From contig DATKXU010000061.1 in the NCBI GenBank assembly GCA_035528905.1, positions 1-20,216 on the forward strand: DNA of 20,216 nucleotides. The letters run 5' to 3'. Positions 7,292 through 15,260 of the stretch are shown here, piece after piece; positions within the stretch are counted from its first letter, which is position 1; the number at the start of each line of letters is the position of its first letter. Below the pieces are notes generated by a model. It made no database searches. It had not been told where the DNA came from and saw only the letters and a program-made list of their open reading frames with translations. This stretch comes from DATKXU01 sp035528905. Lineage in GTDB: Bacteria; Armatimonadota; UBA5829; DTJY01. The translations under genes were made by a program, and so were the position numbers.

Positions 7292-8461
7292 TCAGGAATC
7301 CGGCCATTCGATCTCCTGGAAGGTGTTTGTGGCCGCCGACTCCTTTGCCTTCAGGCACATCAGGACGCTGAGCAAGCCGGCGCTCAGCGGGGATACCGAT
7401 TTCTGCTCGCCGCGCATTGTCCGCACGAAGTTGTCCGCCAGAACGGTGTCACCGCCGCCGTGCGATGCGCCCGTGGCATCCATCTTGTAGGTTTCGGTCC
7501 GAGGCGTGTGGTGCATATAGACCTTCAATTCGTCTGTGTGCCAGTCGAATTCGATCGTGCCCTTGTAGCCGAACAGAGTCGCTCCCCGCTTGCCTGCCTT
7601 CTTGCGTGCAAAGAAGTTCTGGCTGTAACACGCGTGCATGCCTGTCTCGTAGCGGATGAGCGCGCTGCCGGAGTCCTCGTTTCCTGTGTCAACGGCGAAT
7701 CCGCACATCAGCCCGGACGGCATTACCCTGTTGGCCTCAAGCTTGGTATAGTGCAAGTGGAACGGGCTCTCCAGGCATGAATCCCACTCGCTGCAATCAT
7801 CACAGCAAAGCCCTGCCGGGTGATCTCCCTTGTAGATTTGCTTGGAGGTCATCGCGCAGATCGAGACGGGCCGGATCCCGAGCAGATAATTGATGTAGTC
7901 GAAATCATGAGTCGCCTTCTGGAGGAAAAGCCCCTGCGTTTCGTTCTCATCGCGATACCAGAGCTGGTAGTAGCACCATCCGTAGGCCACGTTGTTCCAT
8001 GCCTGCACGTGCTCGACCGTGCCGATCTTGCCGGAGTCTATGATCTCCTTTGCCAGTTGAACGAGCGGCGTCACGCGTAGCGGAAATGAGACGACTACCT
8101 CGCTGGAGCTTCTGGCGGCGGCGGCGCGGAGCGCAAGTAAATCCTCCATGTTCGTGGCGACGGGCTTCTCCAGGTAGAGCGGGAGATTGCGGGCGAGAAC
8201 CTTGACCGCCATGCGGGAGTGAAGCGAGCAGCGCGTGGCAATCAGCACACCGTCAAGCCGTTCTGTGTCCAGCATCCGATCCGGATCGTCGTAGAAGGCA
8301 ACCTTCGCAGGATCCTGACCGGAGGCTTGCATCTGCTGCTTAATATCTTCATTGCGGACGTCCGTGATGGCGGCAAGCTCAGTCCCGGCGTTGAGCCGTC
8401 CTATTAGATCGAACACGCCTTGTGCCCGCGCGCCGTAGCCGATGACACCGATTCGGAGCAT
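7292..8461 (-). CDS. Gfo/Idh/MocA family oxidoreductase
   Basis: NAD(P)-dependent sugar or polyol dehydrogenase family protein, 389 aa. The N-terminus is a Rossmann fold (MLRIGVIGYGARAQG), followed by the family EKPVA motif (98-102) and KATHDFDYI, which supplies the likely catalytic His (about 185). A cysteine cluster, CCDDC then C five residues on (219-229), is seen in some subfamilies and may bind metal. The substrate cannot be told. ATG codons at 8467 and 8461 are both possible; AGAGG is 2 nt from the first and 8 nt from the second, favouring 8461. It is the first gene of the operon and lies 16 nt before dxr; no metabolic link to isoprenoid synthesis is evident. Confidence 0.92.
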   Translation of the reverse strand: MLRIGVIGYGARAQGVFDLIGRLNAGTELAAITDVRNEDIKQQMQASGQDPAKVAFYDDPDRMLDTERLDGVLIATRCSLHSRMAVKVLARNLPLYLEKPVATNMEDLLALRAAAARSSSEVVVSFPLRVTPLVQLAKEIIDSGKIGTVEHVQAWNNVAYGWCYYQLWYRDENETQGLFLQKATHDFDYINYLLGIRPVSICAMTSKQIYKGDHPAGLCCDDCSEWDSCLESPFHLHYTKLEANRVMPSGLMCGFAVDTGNEDSGSALIRYETGMHACYSQNFFARKKAGKRGATLFGYKGTIEFDWHTDELKVYMHHTPRTETYKMDATGASHGGGDTVLADNFVRTMRGEQKSVSPLSAGLLSVLMCLKAKESAATNTFQEIEWPDS

Positions 8462-8497
8462 TTTCATTTCCTCTAAAGCACAGATTGCACATAGATA

Positions 8498-8521
8498 TGA
8501 TGCGTGATACGTGATGCGTGA
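8498..8521. repeat. Period-7 tandem repeat (TGATGCG type)
   Basis: Units TGATGCG, TGATACG, TGATGCG and TGA run without gaps just upstream of the oxidoreductase gene, in the divergent intergenic region. Same family as the array inside dxr at 6995-7019. Confidence 0.88.
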
Positions 8522-8632
8522 AAAGCGTTTCGCGCATGCACCAAGGTTTCCGCTTGCCATTCTAGCAAATCTCTCGGAGCCGTACAATAGCGGGACCGGA
8601 GCAAAGAGCGCTTTGGCCTTGGATTCCAAGTA

Positions 8633-8662
8633 TTGAGTGGAGGATGCGACGCGCTCTATATA
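8633..8662 (+). promoter_or_regulatory. Weak candidate promoter for the methyltransferase gene
   Basis: TTGAGT (8633-8638) and TATATA (8657-8662) are 18 bases apart and about 65 nt upstream of the methyltransferase ATG. Each box matches the sigma-70 consensus at four of six positions, so the call is tentative. Confidence 0.25.
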
Positions 8663-8728
8663 GAAGTTGACGCCATAAGGGGCGCCGAAATCCCCCATTC
8701 GAATGTTCATGGCAAAAGGAGCGCACAG

Positions 8729-9475
8729 ATGGCCTGGTATGAAGAGAAGTTCGCAAGCGAGGACCCACTACGCTTCGACTTGTATGCTGAGAGTGAGGCA
8801 AGCCGGCAGGCGGTTGACTTCATCATCGAGAAGCTGGAGATCCAACCCGGCGCGCGGATTCTCGACCTCTGCTGCGGCCAGGGCCGACATCTGATTGAAC
8901 TCGTGCGTCGCGGATACGATGGGGTCGGACTCGACCTCTCGCCTTACATGCTGGAGAAGTGCAGACAGGCCGCCGCTGCGGAGAATATCGAGCCGTGTCT
9001 CGTCAGAGCCGATATGCGCGACATCAACTTCACTGCGGACTTCGACGCGGTAATAAACATGTGGTCCTCCTTCGGTTACCTGGAGTCCGAGGAGGAAGAC
9101 CAGAAGGTACTGGACGGCGTGTCCCGCGCTCTCAAGCCGGGCGGGCGCTTTCTCGTGGACCTGATAAACCGCGACAGCCTTGTGAGAAACTACACAGAGC
9201 GGCGCTGGCAGGAGAACTCGCGCGGCGATATCATATTGACAGACAGCCAGTTCGATTCGGTCGCAGGCCGCGATAACGCCCGCGAGATCACGATACGCGC
9301 CGACGGCCGCAGGTCGGAGAGTGATCATTCCATGCGCATCTACACCTACCGCGAGCTCGAGCAGATGCTCGATAAGGCGGGGCTTGAGATTCAATCCGCC
9401 TGGGGAGGCTTCGACTCGTCGCCCTTTACCTTGACATCACGGCGGATGCTAGTTGTCACAGCAAAGACGCGATAG
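8729..9475 (+). CDS. Class I SAM-dependent methyltransferase
   Basis: A 248-aa small-molecule-type methyltransferase. SAM-binding motif I reads ILDLCCGQGRH (44-54), followed by an acidic strand end GVGLDLS, a motif near DMRDI, and ALKPGGRFLVDLIN before a C-terminal beta region typical of the Methyltransf_25/11 fold. Nothing in the sequence identifies the substrate. AAGGAG lies nine bases before the ATG at 8729, which fixes the start; the frame is open further upstream but without a ribosome site. It is transcribed alone, divergently from the dxr operon, and its end is about 16 nt from the convergent trmFO stop. Confidence 0.9.
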   Translation: MAWYEEKFASEDPLRFDLYAESEASRQAVDFIIEKLEIQPGARILDLCCGQGRHLIELVRRGYDGVGLDLSPYMLEKCRQAAAAENIEPCLVRADMRDINFTADFDAVINMWSSFGYLESEEEDQKVLDGVSRALKPGGRFLVDLINRDSLVRNYTERRWQENSRGDIILTDSQFDSVAGRDNAREITIRADGRRSESDHSMRIYTYRELEQMLDKAGLEIQSAWGGFDSSPFTLTSRRMLVVTAKTR

Positions 9476-9490
9476 ACTGTCGGGCCGGCA

Positions 9491-10828
9491 TTAACCTGCA
9501 ACCTGAAACCCGAAACTTGAAACCCCTAATGCCCGAACAGCTTCCAATGCGCGCTCGACCTGGCGCTTCCGGCGGTCTCTTTTGTTCCTGATTCGCTCCG
9601 CCGGCTTTGGCAGGATGCCGAAGTTCGCGTTCATCGGCTGGAAGTCGGCGGTCTGCGGGGAGGAGACATAATCCGCGAGCGAACCGATCATGCTCTCGCG
9701 GGGAAAGACGAGCGGCTCCTCGCCTTTCAGAAGCCTGGCGCCGTTGATCCCGGCAACGATCCCCATCGCCGCCGACTCGACATACCCCTCGACGCCGGTG
9801 ATCTGGCCGGCGAAGAATATACTCGGGTGCTCGCGCATCTGCATGGTCGGCAGGAGCAGCTTCGGCGACTCGATGTAGGTGTTTCGGTGCATGACTCCGA
9901 AGCGGGCGAATTCCGCGTGCTCCAGGCCGGGGATCATGCGGAACACCCTCTCCTGCTCGCCCCAGCGAAGCCGCGTCTGAAAGCCCACCATCCCCCAAAG
10001 CGTGCCCTCGACGTTTTCCTGGCGAAGTTGGACGACGGCATAAGGCCGCCTGCCGGTTCGCGCGTCTACGAGGCCGACCGGCTTCATCGGCCCGAAGGCG
10101 AGGGTCTCCCGCCCGCGCGATGCTAGTTCCTCGACCGGCAGGCACCCTTCGAAAAACCTCGCTTCCTCGAACTCCGCGAGCGGCACGCGCTCCGCCGAGA
10201 CGAGCGCGTTCCACAAGGCGTTGTACTCGTCCTCGTCCAGCGGGCAGTTGAGGTAAGCCGGCTCGCCCTTCCCATACCGGGAGGCCCTGAAAACCTTGTC
10301 GTAGTCTATTGAGTCAGCGGTGATGGTCGGCGCGACGGCATCGTAGAAGTACAGGTACTCAAGCCCCGTCAGGTCGCCGATTGACCCCGCAAGCGCGTCG
10401 GACGTGAGCGGCCCTGATGCGATGATGGCGACGCCGTCTTTAGGGATTTCGCGCGCCTCCTCGCGGATCAAGGTCACATTCGAGAGGCCGGTCACGCGGG
10501 CGGTGACGCATTCGGCAAACCGCTCACGATCAACGGCGAGCGCCTCCCCCGCGGGGACTCGGTTCTCATCGGCGCAGGCGACCACCACCGAGCCGAGCAG
10601 GCGCATCTCCTCCTTGAGAAGACCCGATGCGCTCGTGAGGAAATTCGACTTCAGGGAGTTGCTGCAGACGAGCTCGCCCAGGAGGTCAGTCCGGTGGATA
10701 GGCGTCGTCTTTGCCGGGCGCATTTCGTATAGAAGGACGCTTGCGCCCGCGCGGGCGGCATGCCACGCCGCCTCCGCGCCTGCTAATCCGCCGCCGATGA
10801 TGGTGATGCAGTGGTTCTGTCTTGCCAT
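9491..10828 (-). CDS. trmFO: tRNA m5U54 methyltransferase TrmFO (folate/FAD-dependent)
   Basis: TrmFO makes 5-methyluridine at position 54 of tRNA from methylenetetrahydrofolate and FADH2. The 445-aa protein has the FAD-binding IGGGLAGAEAAWHAA at its N-terminus, then LVCSNSLKSN with C55, and FFEGCLPVEELASRG with C229; these match the two catalytic cysteines of the family. GALxxYV-like blocks, QITGVEGYVESAAMG and PMNANFGILP, are typical of the C-terminal half. The start ATG at 10828 has only a weak ribosome site. The last 11 or so residues (GVSSFGFQVAG) are encoded by the heptamer array at 9493-9527, so the original stop was probably lost to the repeat. Confidence 0.96.
   Translation of the reverse strand: MARQNHCITIIGGGLAGAEAAWHAARAGASVLLYEMRPAKTTPIHRTDLLGELVCSNSLKSNFLTSASGLLKEEMRLLGSVVVACADENRVPAGEALAVDRERFAECVTARVTGLSNVTLIREEAREIPKDGVAIIASGPLTSDALAGSIGDLTGLEYLYFYDAVAPTITADSIDYDKVFRASRYGKGEPAYLNCPLDEDEYNALWNALVSAERVPLAEFEEARFFEGCLPVEELASRGRETLAFGPMKPVGLVDARTGRRPYAVVQLRQENVEGTLWGMVGFQTRLRWGEQERVFRMIPGLEHAEFARFGVMHRNTYIESPKLLLPTMQMREHPSIFFAGQITGVEGYVESAAMGIVAGINGARLLKGEEPLVFPRESMIGSLADYVSSPQTADFQPMNANFGILPKPAERIRNKRDRRKRQVERALEAVRALGVSSFGFQVAG
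9493..9527. repeat. Period-7 tandem repeat (AACCTGA type) at the end of trmFO
   Basis: Five imperfect seven-base units (AACCTGC, AACCTGA, AACCCGA, AACTTGA, AACCCCT) occupy the 3' end of trmFO and the space before the convergent methyltransferase stop. Related to the array at 1665-1690. Confidence 0.85.
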
Positions 10829-10837
10829 GTCTCTAGG

Positions 10838-10879
10838 GGGTCGCCCAACATCCGGGCAGGCACAGGGGCCTGCCCCTAC
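10838..10879. repeat. REP-like palindromic repeat, copy A
   Basis: The 26-bp core at 10854-10879 folds as GGGCAGGC, loop ACAGGG, GCCTGCCC and ends in CTAC. It is preceded by CGCCCAACATCC, a degenerate piece of the second hairpin seen complete in copy C. It sits 26 nt past the stop of the transposase pseudogene, between it and trmFO. Confidence 0.85.
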
Positions 10880-10905
10880 AACGGCTTGTATTCGTGATCT
10901 TCCGA

Positions 10906-11395
10906 CTACTTCGAAGGGTTTGCGATTATGTATTCACGTGGCTCCGCGAGGTCATCCTCATTCCGGATTATGTGCTCGTAGTAATTGCGCTGCCATAGTC
11001 TGCCCAGCAACGCCTGCCACCCGTTTTCGCGGATTCCGGCGATGTACTTGCTGGTCGTCAAACACTTGAAGTTGCCCAATATGTGGGCAGGCACAGGGGC
11101 CTGCCCCTACGTTTCGGTCGGCATCGTGCGTTAGCATGATGATACCATGAATATGGTTCGGCATGATGACGAATTCGTCTATCCCAACACCCGGGTAGTG
11201 ATCCGGCATCTCTTGCCAAACCGCCAATACCACTTGCCCAACCTCGTTCAGGCGCACGTCCCCGTCTATGACCTCGCCAAACAGACATTGTCGGCCATGG
11301 GTGCAGAGTGTCACAAAGTAAGCCCCTTCTTGCGAGTAATCGTGCCCTGGCAGCCGAATGGAGCGCCGATGGTGCTTCTCAGGATCGAATGTCAT
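10906..11395 (-). pseudogene. Frameshifted RAYT / IS200-like (Y1 HUH) transposase
   Basis: Remains of a REP-associated tyrosine transposase, an HUH single-strand nuclease that mobilises or maintains REP palindromes. The first part, from the ATG at 11395, has the typical MTFDPEKHHRRSIRLPGHD start, GAYFVTLCT and the HUH pair H81/H83 in MPNHIHG. The second part, in another frame, has LTTSKYIAGIRENGW and RLWQRNYYEHIIRNE with the catalytic-Tyr region, ending in EYIIANPSK. The two frames meet in a REP copy at 11072-11110, whose insertion appears to have replaced a short segment and shifted the frame. The C-terminus also looks slightly short. It is flanked by REP copies on both sides. Probably inactive. 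Confidence 0.82.
11072..11110. repeat. REP-like palindromic repeat, copy B, inside the transposase
   Basis: The 26-bp core at 11085-11110 is identical to copies A and C. It is preceded by TTGCCCAA, as in copy C. In the upstream transposase frame it encodes VGAGPCACP, and the frame changes here relative to the downstream conserved part. Confidence 0.88.
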
Positions 11396-11408
11396 CGCAT
11401 GTTCACCT

Positions 11409-11467
11409 GTAGGGGCAACCGCCCGTGGTTGCCCAACATCCGGGCAGGCACAGGGGCCTGCCCCTAC
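11409..11467. repeat. REP-like doublet (REPIN-like), copy C
   Basis: The most complete copy, starting 13 nt upstream of the transposase start codon. It is bounded by perfect 9-bp inverted ends (GTAGGGGCA and TGCCCCTAC). Inside are two hairpins: GGGCAACC with GGTTGCCC, and GGGCAGGC with GCCTGCCC. Two linked inverted palindromes are the organisation described for REPINs. Confidence 0.85.
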
Positions 11468-11565
11468 ATCGTATCGTTCGTTAACGAAAAGCCGGTTCGG
11501 GTGAACGCGCCTTCTGCATTCTACCTCGAACCGGCCTGCTTTGTCATGTGTTGATTCTGGAATGC

Positions 11566-13968
11566 CTACGAGGCCAGGGCTTCTCCGTCCGCCTCCTCGG
11601 TCTGTTCCTCTCGATACATGCACTGCCTGCCGATGCACTTGACCGCCTGGACTCTCCCGTTGCGACGCTCCTCGACGAGAAGCGAACCGCACCGAGGGCA
11701 CCGGCGATCGAGCGGCTTATCCCACGAGGCGAACTTGCACTGAGGATACCGACTGCACCCGTAGAAGGTCCTTCCTTTCTTTGACCGGCGCTCCACGATC
11801 TCGCCGTCGCAGCCTTCGACGGGGCATGCTACTCCGACGCTCTTCCGCACGTTAACGATAGTCCTGCACTTCGGATAGCCGGAGCAGCCGAGGAACTCAC
11901 CATATTTGCCCATCCGGAGCACGAGAGGCCGCCCGCACTTTGGGCAAGTCTGATCGGTCTCGGTTCCTGGCTGGACGGTCTGGGCCTTTTCGTTCTCGGC
12001 GAAAGGCCCGGCCTTGGCGCGTGTTACGTAGCCGCACACCGGATAGTTGCTGCACCTGTATCTAGGGCTTCCGGATTTCGCCTCAACCAGACGGCCGCTG
12101 CATCCCGGCACAGGACAGGACTCGCCCAGATTCTTCGACACCACTTTCTTGCAATCGGGATAGCCGGAGCAGCCCAGGAATTGGCCGTACTTGCTCTCGC
12201 GAATCACGAGCGGGCGTCCGCAGTCCGGGCACATCTCCCCAGTCTCCTGGGGCGGCTTCTTGACTGTCTCCATGTTGGCCTGGGCGTCCTCCAGAGACGC
12301 ATGGAAGGGCTCCCAGAACTCGCTCAAGACTTTCACCCAATCGAGGTCGCCTTCCTCGATGTCGTCCAGCTTCGTCTCCACGCCGGCGGTGAACTCCACG
12401 TCCATCACATCGGGGAAGTGCTTCACCAGCAGGTCTGTGACGGTGAAGCCCAGCTCGGTAGGCATGAATTTGCGGTCATCGAGGCGGGCGTATTTCCTGT
12501 CCTGGATTGTGGAGATGATCGCCGCGTAGGTGCTCGGCCGGCCGATGCCCTTCTCCTCCAGCGCCTTTACCAGCGTAGCCTGGGTGTATCTCGGCGGCGG
12601 CTCCGTGAAATGCTGCTTCGGAATCAGCTCCAGCAGCCTGAGCGCCTCACCCTTCGAAAGCTCCGGAAGCACCTGGCGCTCGTCCTCTTCTCCGCCGTTG
12701 TCTATCCCCTCGATGTATAGGGTCATGAAGCCGGGGAACTTCACGACGGAGCTCGTCGCTCTGAACGTGTAGTTCTCGGCAGCGATGTTGGCCGTTGTGA
12801 TGTGCAGCGTCGCGGATTCCATCTGGCTGGCGAGGAACCGCTGCCAGATCAGTTTGTAGAGCTTGAACTGCTCACTGGTCAGGAACTTCTCGACGTCCTC
12901 CGGCTTTCGGAAGACCGATGTGGGCCGGATCGCCTCGTGGGCGTCCTGGGCCGACTTCTTCGACTTGTACTGCCTGGGCGAAGCCGGCAGGTAGTCCTTG
13001 CCGAACTCCGCCTGGATGAACTTCCGCGCCTCCGCGATGGCCTCACCTGCGACGCGGGCCGAATCGGTTCGCATGTATGTAATCAGGCCCACGGATCCCT
13101 CTGCGCCGAGACCAATGCCCTCATACAGGTCCTGCGCCACGCCCATAGTCATCTTGTTCGAGAACTTGAGCTTTCTAGCCGCCTCTTGCTGGAGAGTGCT
13201 CGTAGTGAACGGCGCATGCGGATGCCTCTTCTCGTCGCGCTCCTTGACGTCGGCGACGGTGTAGGTCGCGCCTTCGAGGTCGCGTAAGATATCGTTCGTC
13301 TCGGCCTCACTGGCCGGCTTGATCTTCTTGCCGTCTTTCTCGATCAGCTTTGCGGAAAACGGCTTCAGCTCGGTCAGCTTCGTCAGCTCGGCGGTGATGC
13401 TCCAGTATTCCTCGGGCACGAAAGCCTGAATCTCCCGCTCGCGGTCGCAGATCAGCCTGACCGTGACCGACTGCACCCGTCCTGCGCTGAGGTACTTTTT
13501 CACTTTCGACCAGAGCAGTGGGCTGAGCTTGTAGCCCACGAGACGGTCGAGTATCCGCCGGGCCTGCTGTGCGCTGAACAGATTCTCGTCCACGTCACGC
13601 GGATGCTCGAGCGCCTCCCTAACTGCGCTGCGAGTGATCTCGTTGAACGAGATGCGCTTTGCCCCGTCGAGCTTCAAGGCCTGGACGAGGTGCCAGGCGA
13701 TCGCCTCTCCCTCGCGGTCGGGATCGGTTGCGAGGTATACTTGCTTGGCCTCCGCTGCAGCATCTTTCAGGTGCGAGAGAACGCTCTTCCGCTCGGGTAT
13801 CGGGACGTACTTGGGCTTGAACCCCTGGGCGACGTCCACGCCGAGGTTCTTCTTCGGCAGATCGCATACGTGGCCCATTGACGCCTCGATGCGGTATTCG
13901 TCGCCGAGGAAGGTCTTCAGGGTCTTCGTCTTGGCCGGTGATTCAACTATGATTAAGGATTTGGACAT
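11566..13968 (-). CDS. topA: DNA topoisomerase I (type IA) with five zinc ribbons
   Basis: TopA relaxes negative supercoils by cutting one strand. The 800-aa protein starts with a Toprim domain (IIVESPAKTKTL with E9; DPDREGEA with D82, D84 and E86), followed by the topoisomerase core with the active Tyr at 298 in GLITYMRTDS, and EKGIGRPSTYA. The C-terminus carries five four-cysteine zinc ribbons at about 580-606, 618-645, 675-701, 715-744 and 757-783; many bacterial enzymes have three to five. The ATG at 13968 has TTGGAG four bases upstream and gives the usual MSKSLIIVES start; an in-frame start at 14001 lacks such support. A strong promoter lies about 50 nt upstream. It is transcribed separately from the restriction-modification genes behind it. 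Confidence 0.97.
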   Translation of the reverse strand: MSKSLIIVESPAKTKTLKTFLGDEYRIEASMGHVCDLPKKNLGVDVAQGFKPKYVPIPERKSVLSHLKDAAAEAKQVYLATDPDREGEAIAWHLVQALKLDGAKRISFNEITRSAVREALEHPRDVDENLFSAQQARRILDRLVGYKLSPLLWSKVKKYLSAGRVQSVTVRLICDREREIQAFVPEEYWSITAELTKLTELKPFSAKLIEKDGKKIKPASEAETNDILRDLEGATYTVADVKERDEKRHPHAPFTTSTLQQEAARKLKFSNKMTMGVAQDLYEGIGLGAEGSVGLITYMRTDSARVAGEAIAEARKFIQAEFGKDYLPASPRQYKSKKSAQDAHEAIRPTSVFRKPEDVEKFLTSEQFKLYKLIWQRFLASQMESATLHITTANIAAENYTFRATSSVVKFPGFMTLYIEGIDNGGEEDERQVLPELSKGEALRLLELIPKQHFTEPPPRYTQATLVKALEEKGIGRPSTYAAIISTIQDRKYARLDDRKFMPTELGFTVTDLLVKHFPDVMDVEFTAGVETKLDDIEEGDLDWVKVLSEFWEPFHASLEDAQANMETVKKPPQETGEMCPDCGRPLVIRESKYGQFLGCSGYPDCKKVVSKNLGESCPVPGCSGRLVEAKSGSPRYRCSNYPVCGYVTRAKAGPFAENEKAQTVQPGTETDQTCPKCGRPLVLRMGKYGEFLGCSGYPKCRTIVNVRKSVGVACPVEGCDGEIVERRSKKGRTFYGCSRYPQCKFASWDKPLDRRCPRCGSLLVEERRNGRVQAVKCIGRQCMYREEQTEEADGEALAS

Positions 13969-14270
13969 TCTGCTCCAACTCGTGCTCCGGCTCCTGCTCA
14001 TGGGCCGGGCAACGCTACATTATAGCGGGATTTCTCCCCGTGTCAAACTGCGAGATCGGCCAACCGATCACGCTGACCGGATTATCGGGTACATCCGCTA
14101 CCTTCTTCAGACCGCGCGTCCTAACGGGGAGTTCCGGGCAAAACTAAGCCTGTCCGTATGAGCCGCAGCGGCATCAACAGGCAGGCACACAATTAAAGCA
14201 CATTCGGGTGGGTGGTGCAAGAAGAATGGGAAGCGGGGCGTGGCAGGACGCTGGTAACAGCGCGAGGCGT
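13969..14270. other. Intergenic region between topA and the restriction gene
   Basis: It contains the topA promoter (14019-14046) and its leader of about 45 nt. The rest, up to the stop of the endonuclease gene at 14271, has no supported gene; I see only a weak hairpin at 14249-14262 (CGCTG, GTAA, CAGCG) that could help end the restriction-modification transcript. Confidence 0.55.
14019..14046 (-). promoter_or_regulatory. Sigma-70-type promoter of topA
   Basis: Read on the minus strand: TTGACA (14041-14046), a 16-bp spacer, then TATAAT (14019-14024). Both boxes are perfect consensus. Transcription would start near 14012, giving a leader of about 45 nt to the ATG at 13968. Confidence 0.85.
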
Positions 14271-15242
14271 CTAGCTTAGCCGTAGCGTGTGATGGAAAAG
14301 TTCGCTGAAGAACTCCTCGCGGCTCTTTGGGTCTTCCAGCAGCCGGATGATGTCGAACGTCTTATCAACCAGCCGGTCCGCGCTGATACGTCTCTCCAGT
14401 TCAGGAGTAAAGACGGCTCCGAGGTAGAAGTTTCTGCACCGGGGGCTTACACTGACGGCATGCTGAAAGGACTTGGTCGCCGCTCCATATCGTTCGAGCG
14501 CTCCCGCGGGGTCAATGCCACCTTTTACCTCCACAATGGCGAGCAATTCATCGTCTCGCATGAAAGCTATATCCGGCTCTGAGCCAAAGCGCATGGCAAT
14601 ACCTTGTTGGAGGGTACAATCGCGCGGGACGCTCTCATAAACTTGCTCCTGCGTAAGAGGCGGCTCAACCAACAGGCCATGGTTGATAACCCAGTCGAGG
14701 ATTAGCGTTCGGATTCGCTCCTCAGCGATGTTTCCCACTCTGTTGCGCATTACACCGTCAAATGTTATCCCCAGTGTCGCGACGATGGTGCGATAGCCGT
14801 TATCAAGCGTCCAGTCGCTGGAGTTCTCAATTATCGAGCAGATGAATGCGTTATAGGTCCTAGCCATTTGCAGAGCCTTCTTGTCGCTTAACACGCCGCG
14901 GTGGCTACCCTCTTCCAGCCTGTTTACGTCCCCGAAGTAATCCTTAGCGGCCTTAAGAGAAAGAGCACAAAGTCCACGGTAATACAGACTTGTTGCTGGG
15001 TTGTATCGGAGGATGTCTGGATGGCAGAACACAAATCTTGGGTCGTAGCCCTGCGTCATGACGGCATATGTCCAAACATCTGGATCAATCAACAGGTTAT
15101 TCAGCGGTTCCCAGGAAAGCTCGCCTGGATATTCCCGAATCAGCTCAAGGGCTTTGAGATCGCTTTGCCTCTGAAGCGATGTAACTATCAGTAGGGACCT
15201 TAGGCGGCGCAGCTCATCCGTGTAGTCATTAGAGCCTCGCAT
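14271..15242 (-). CDS. Type II restriction endonuclease, PD-(D/E)XK fold (XcyI-like?)
   Basis: A 323-aa protein next to a DNA methyltransferase. Residues 223-240 read PDIAFMRDDELLAIVEVK, a clear PD...EVK nuclease site (P223-D224, E238, K240), followed by GGIDPAGALERYGAATKSF. From memory this pattern resembles the XcyI family, which cuts CCCGGG, but I could not verify it and the specificity is inference. The N-terminal 200 residues are mostly helical and would bind DNA. The ATG at 15242 has AGGAGG eleven bases upstream, a slightly long spacing. It lies 18 nt after the methyltransferase stop, so the methylase is made first. GC content is visibly lower than in the housekeeping genes, suggesting transfer. 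Confidence 0.82.
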   Translation of the reverse strand: MRGSNDYTDELRRLRSLLIVTSLQRQSDLKALELIREYPGELSWEPLNNLLIDPDVWTYAVMTQGYDPRFVFCHPDILRYNPATSLYYRGLCALSLKAAKDYFGDVNRLEEGSHRGVLSDKKALQMARTYNAFICSIIENSSDWTLDNGYRTIVATLGITFDGVMRNRVGNIAEERIRTLILDWVINHGLLVEPPLTQEQVYESVPRDCTLQQGIAMRFGSEPDIAFMRDDELLAIVEVKGGIDPAGALERYGAATKSFQHAVSVSPRCRNFYLGAVFTPELERRISADRLVDKTFDIIRLLEDPKSREEFFSELFHHTLRLS

Positions 15243-15260
15243 AGTAATCTAGACCTCCTG

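Noticed and set aside
8468..8710. N-terminal extension of the Gfo/Idh/MocA protein
   Set aside because: It would translate the heptamer array and place more than 80 residues before the Rossmann strand that normally begins the protein.
10838..11467. Possible CRISPR array from regularly repeated 26-bp units
   Set aside because: The units are about 230 and 360 nt apart with coding sequence between them and no spacer regularity; they are REP palindromes.
11147..11554. Plus-strand 135-codon frame across the transposase region
   Set aside because: It is antisense to the recognisable RAYT protein and crosses the REP palindromes.
12181..12720. Large plus-strand frames within topA
   Set aside because: They are antisense to a clearly conserved topoisomerase and show no domain pattern.
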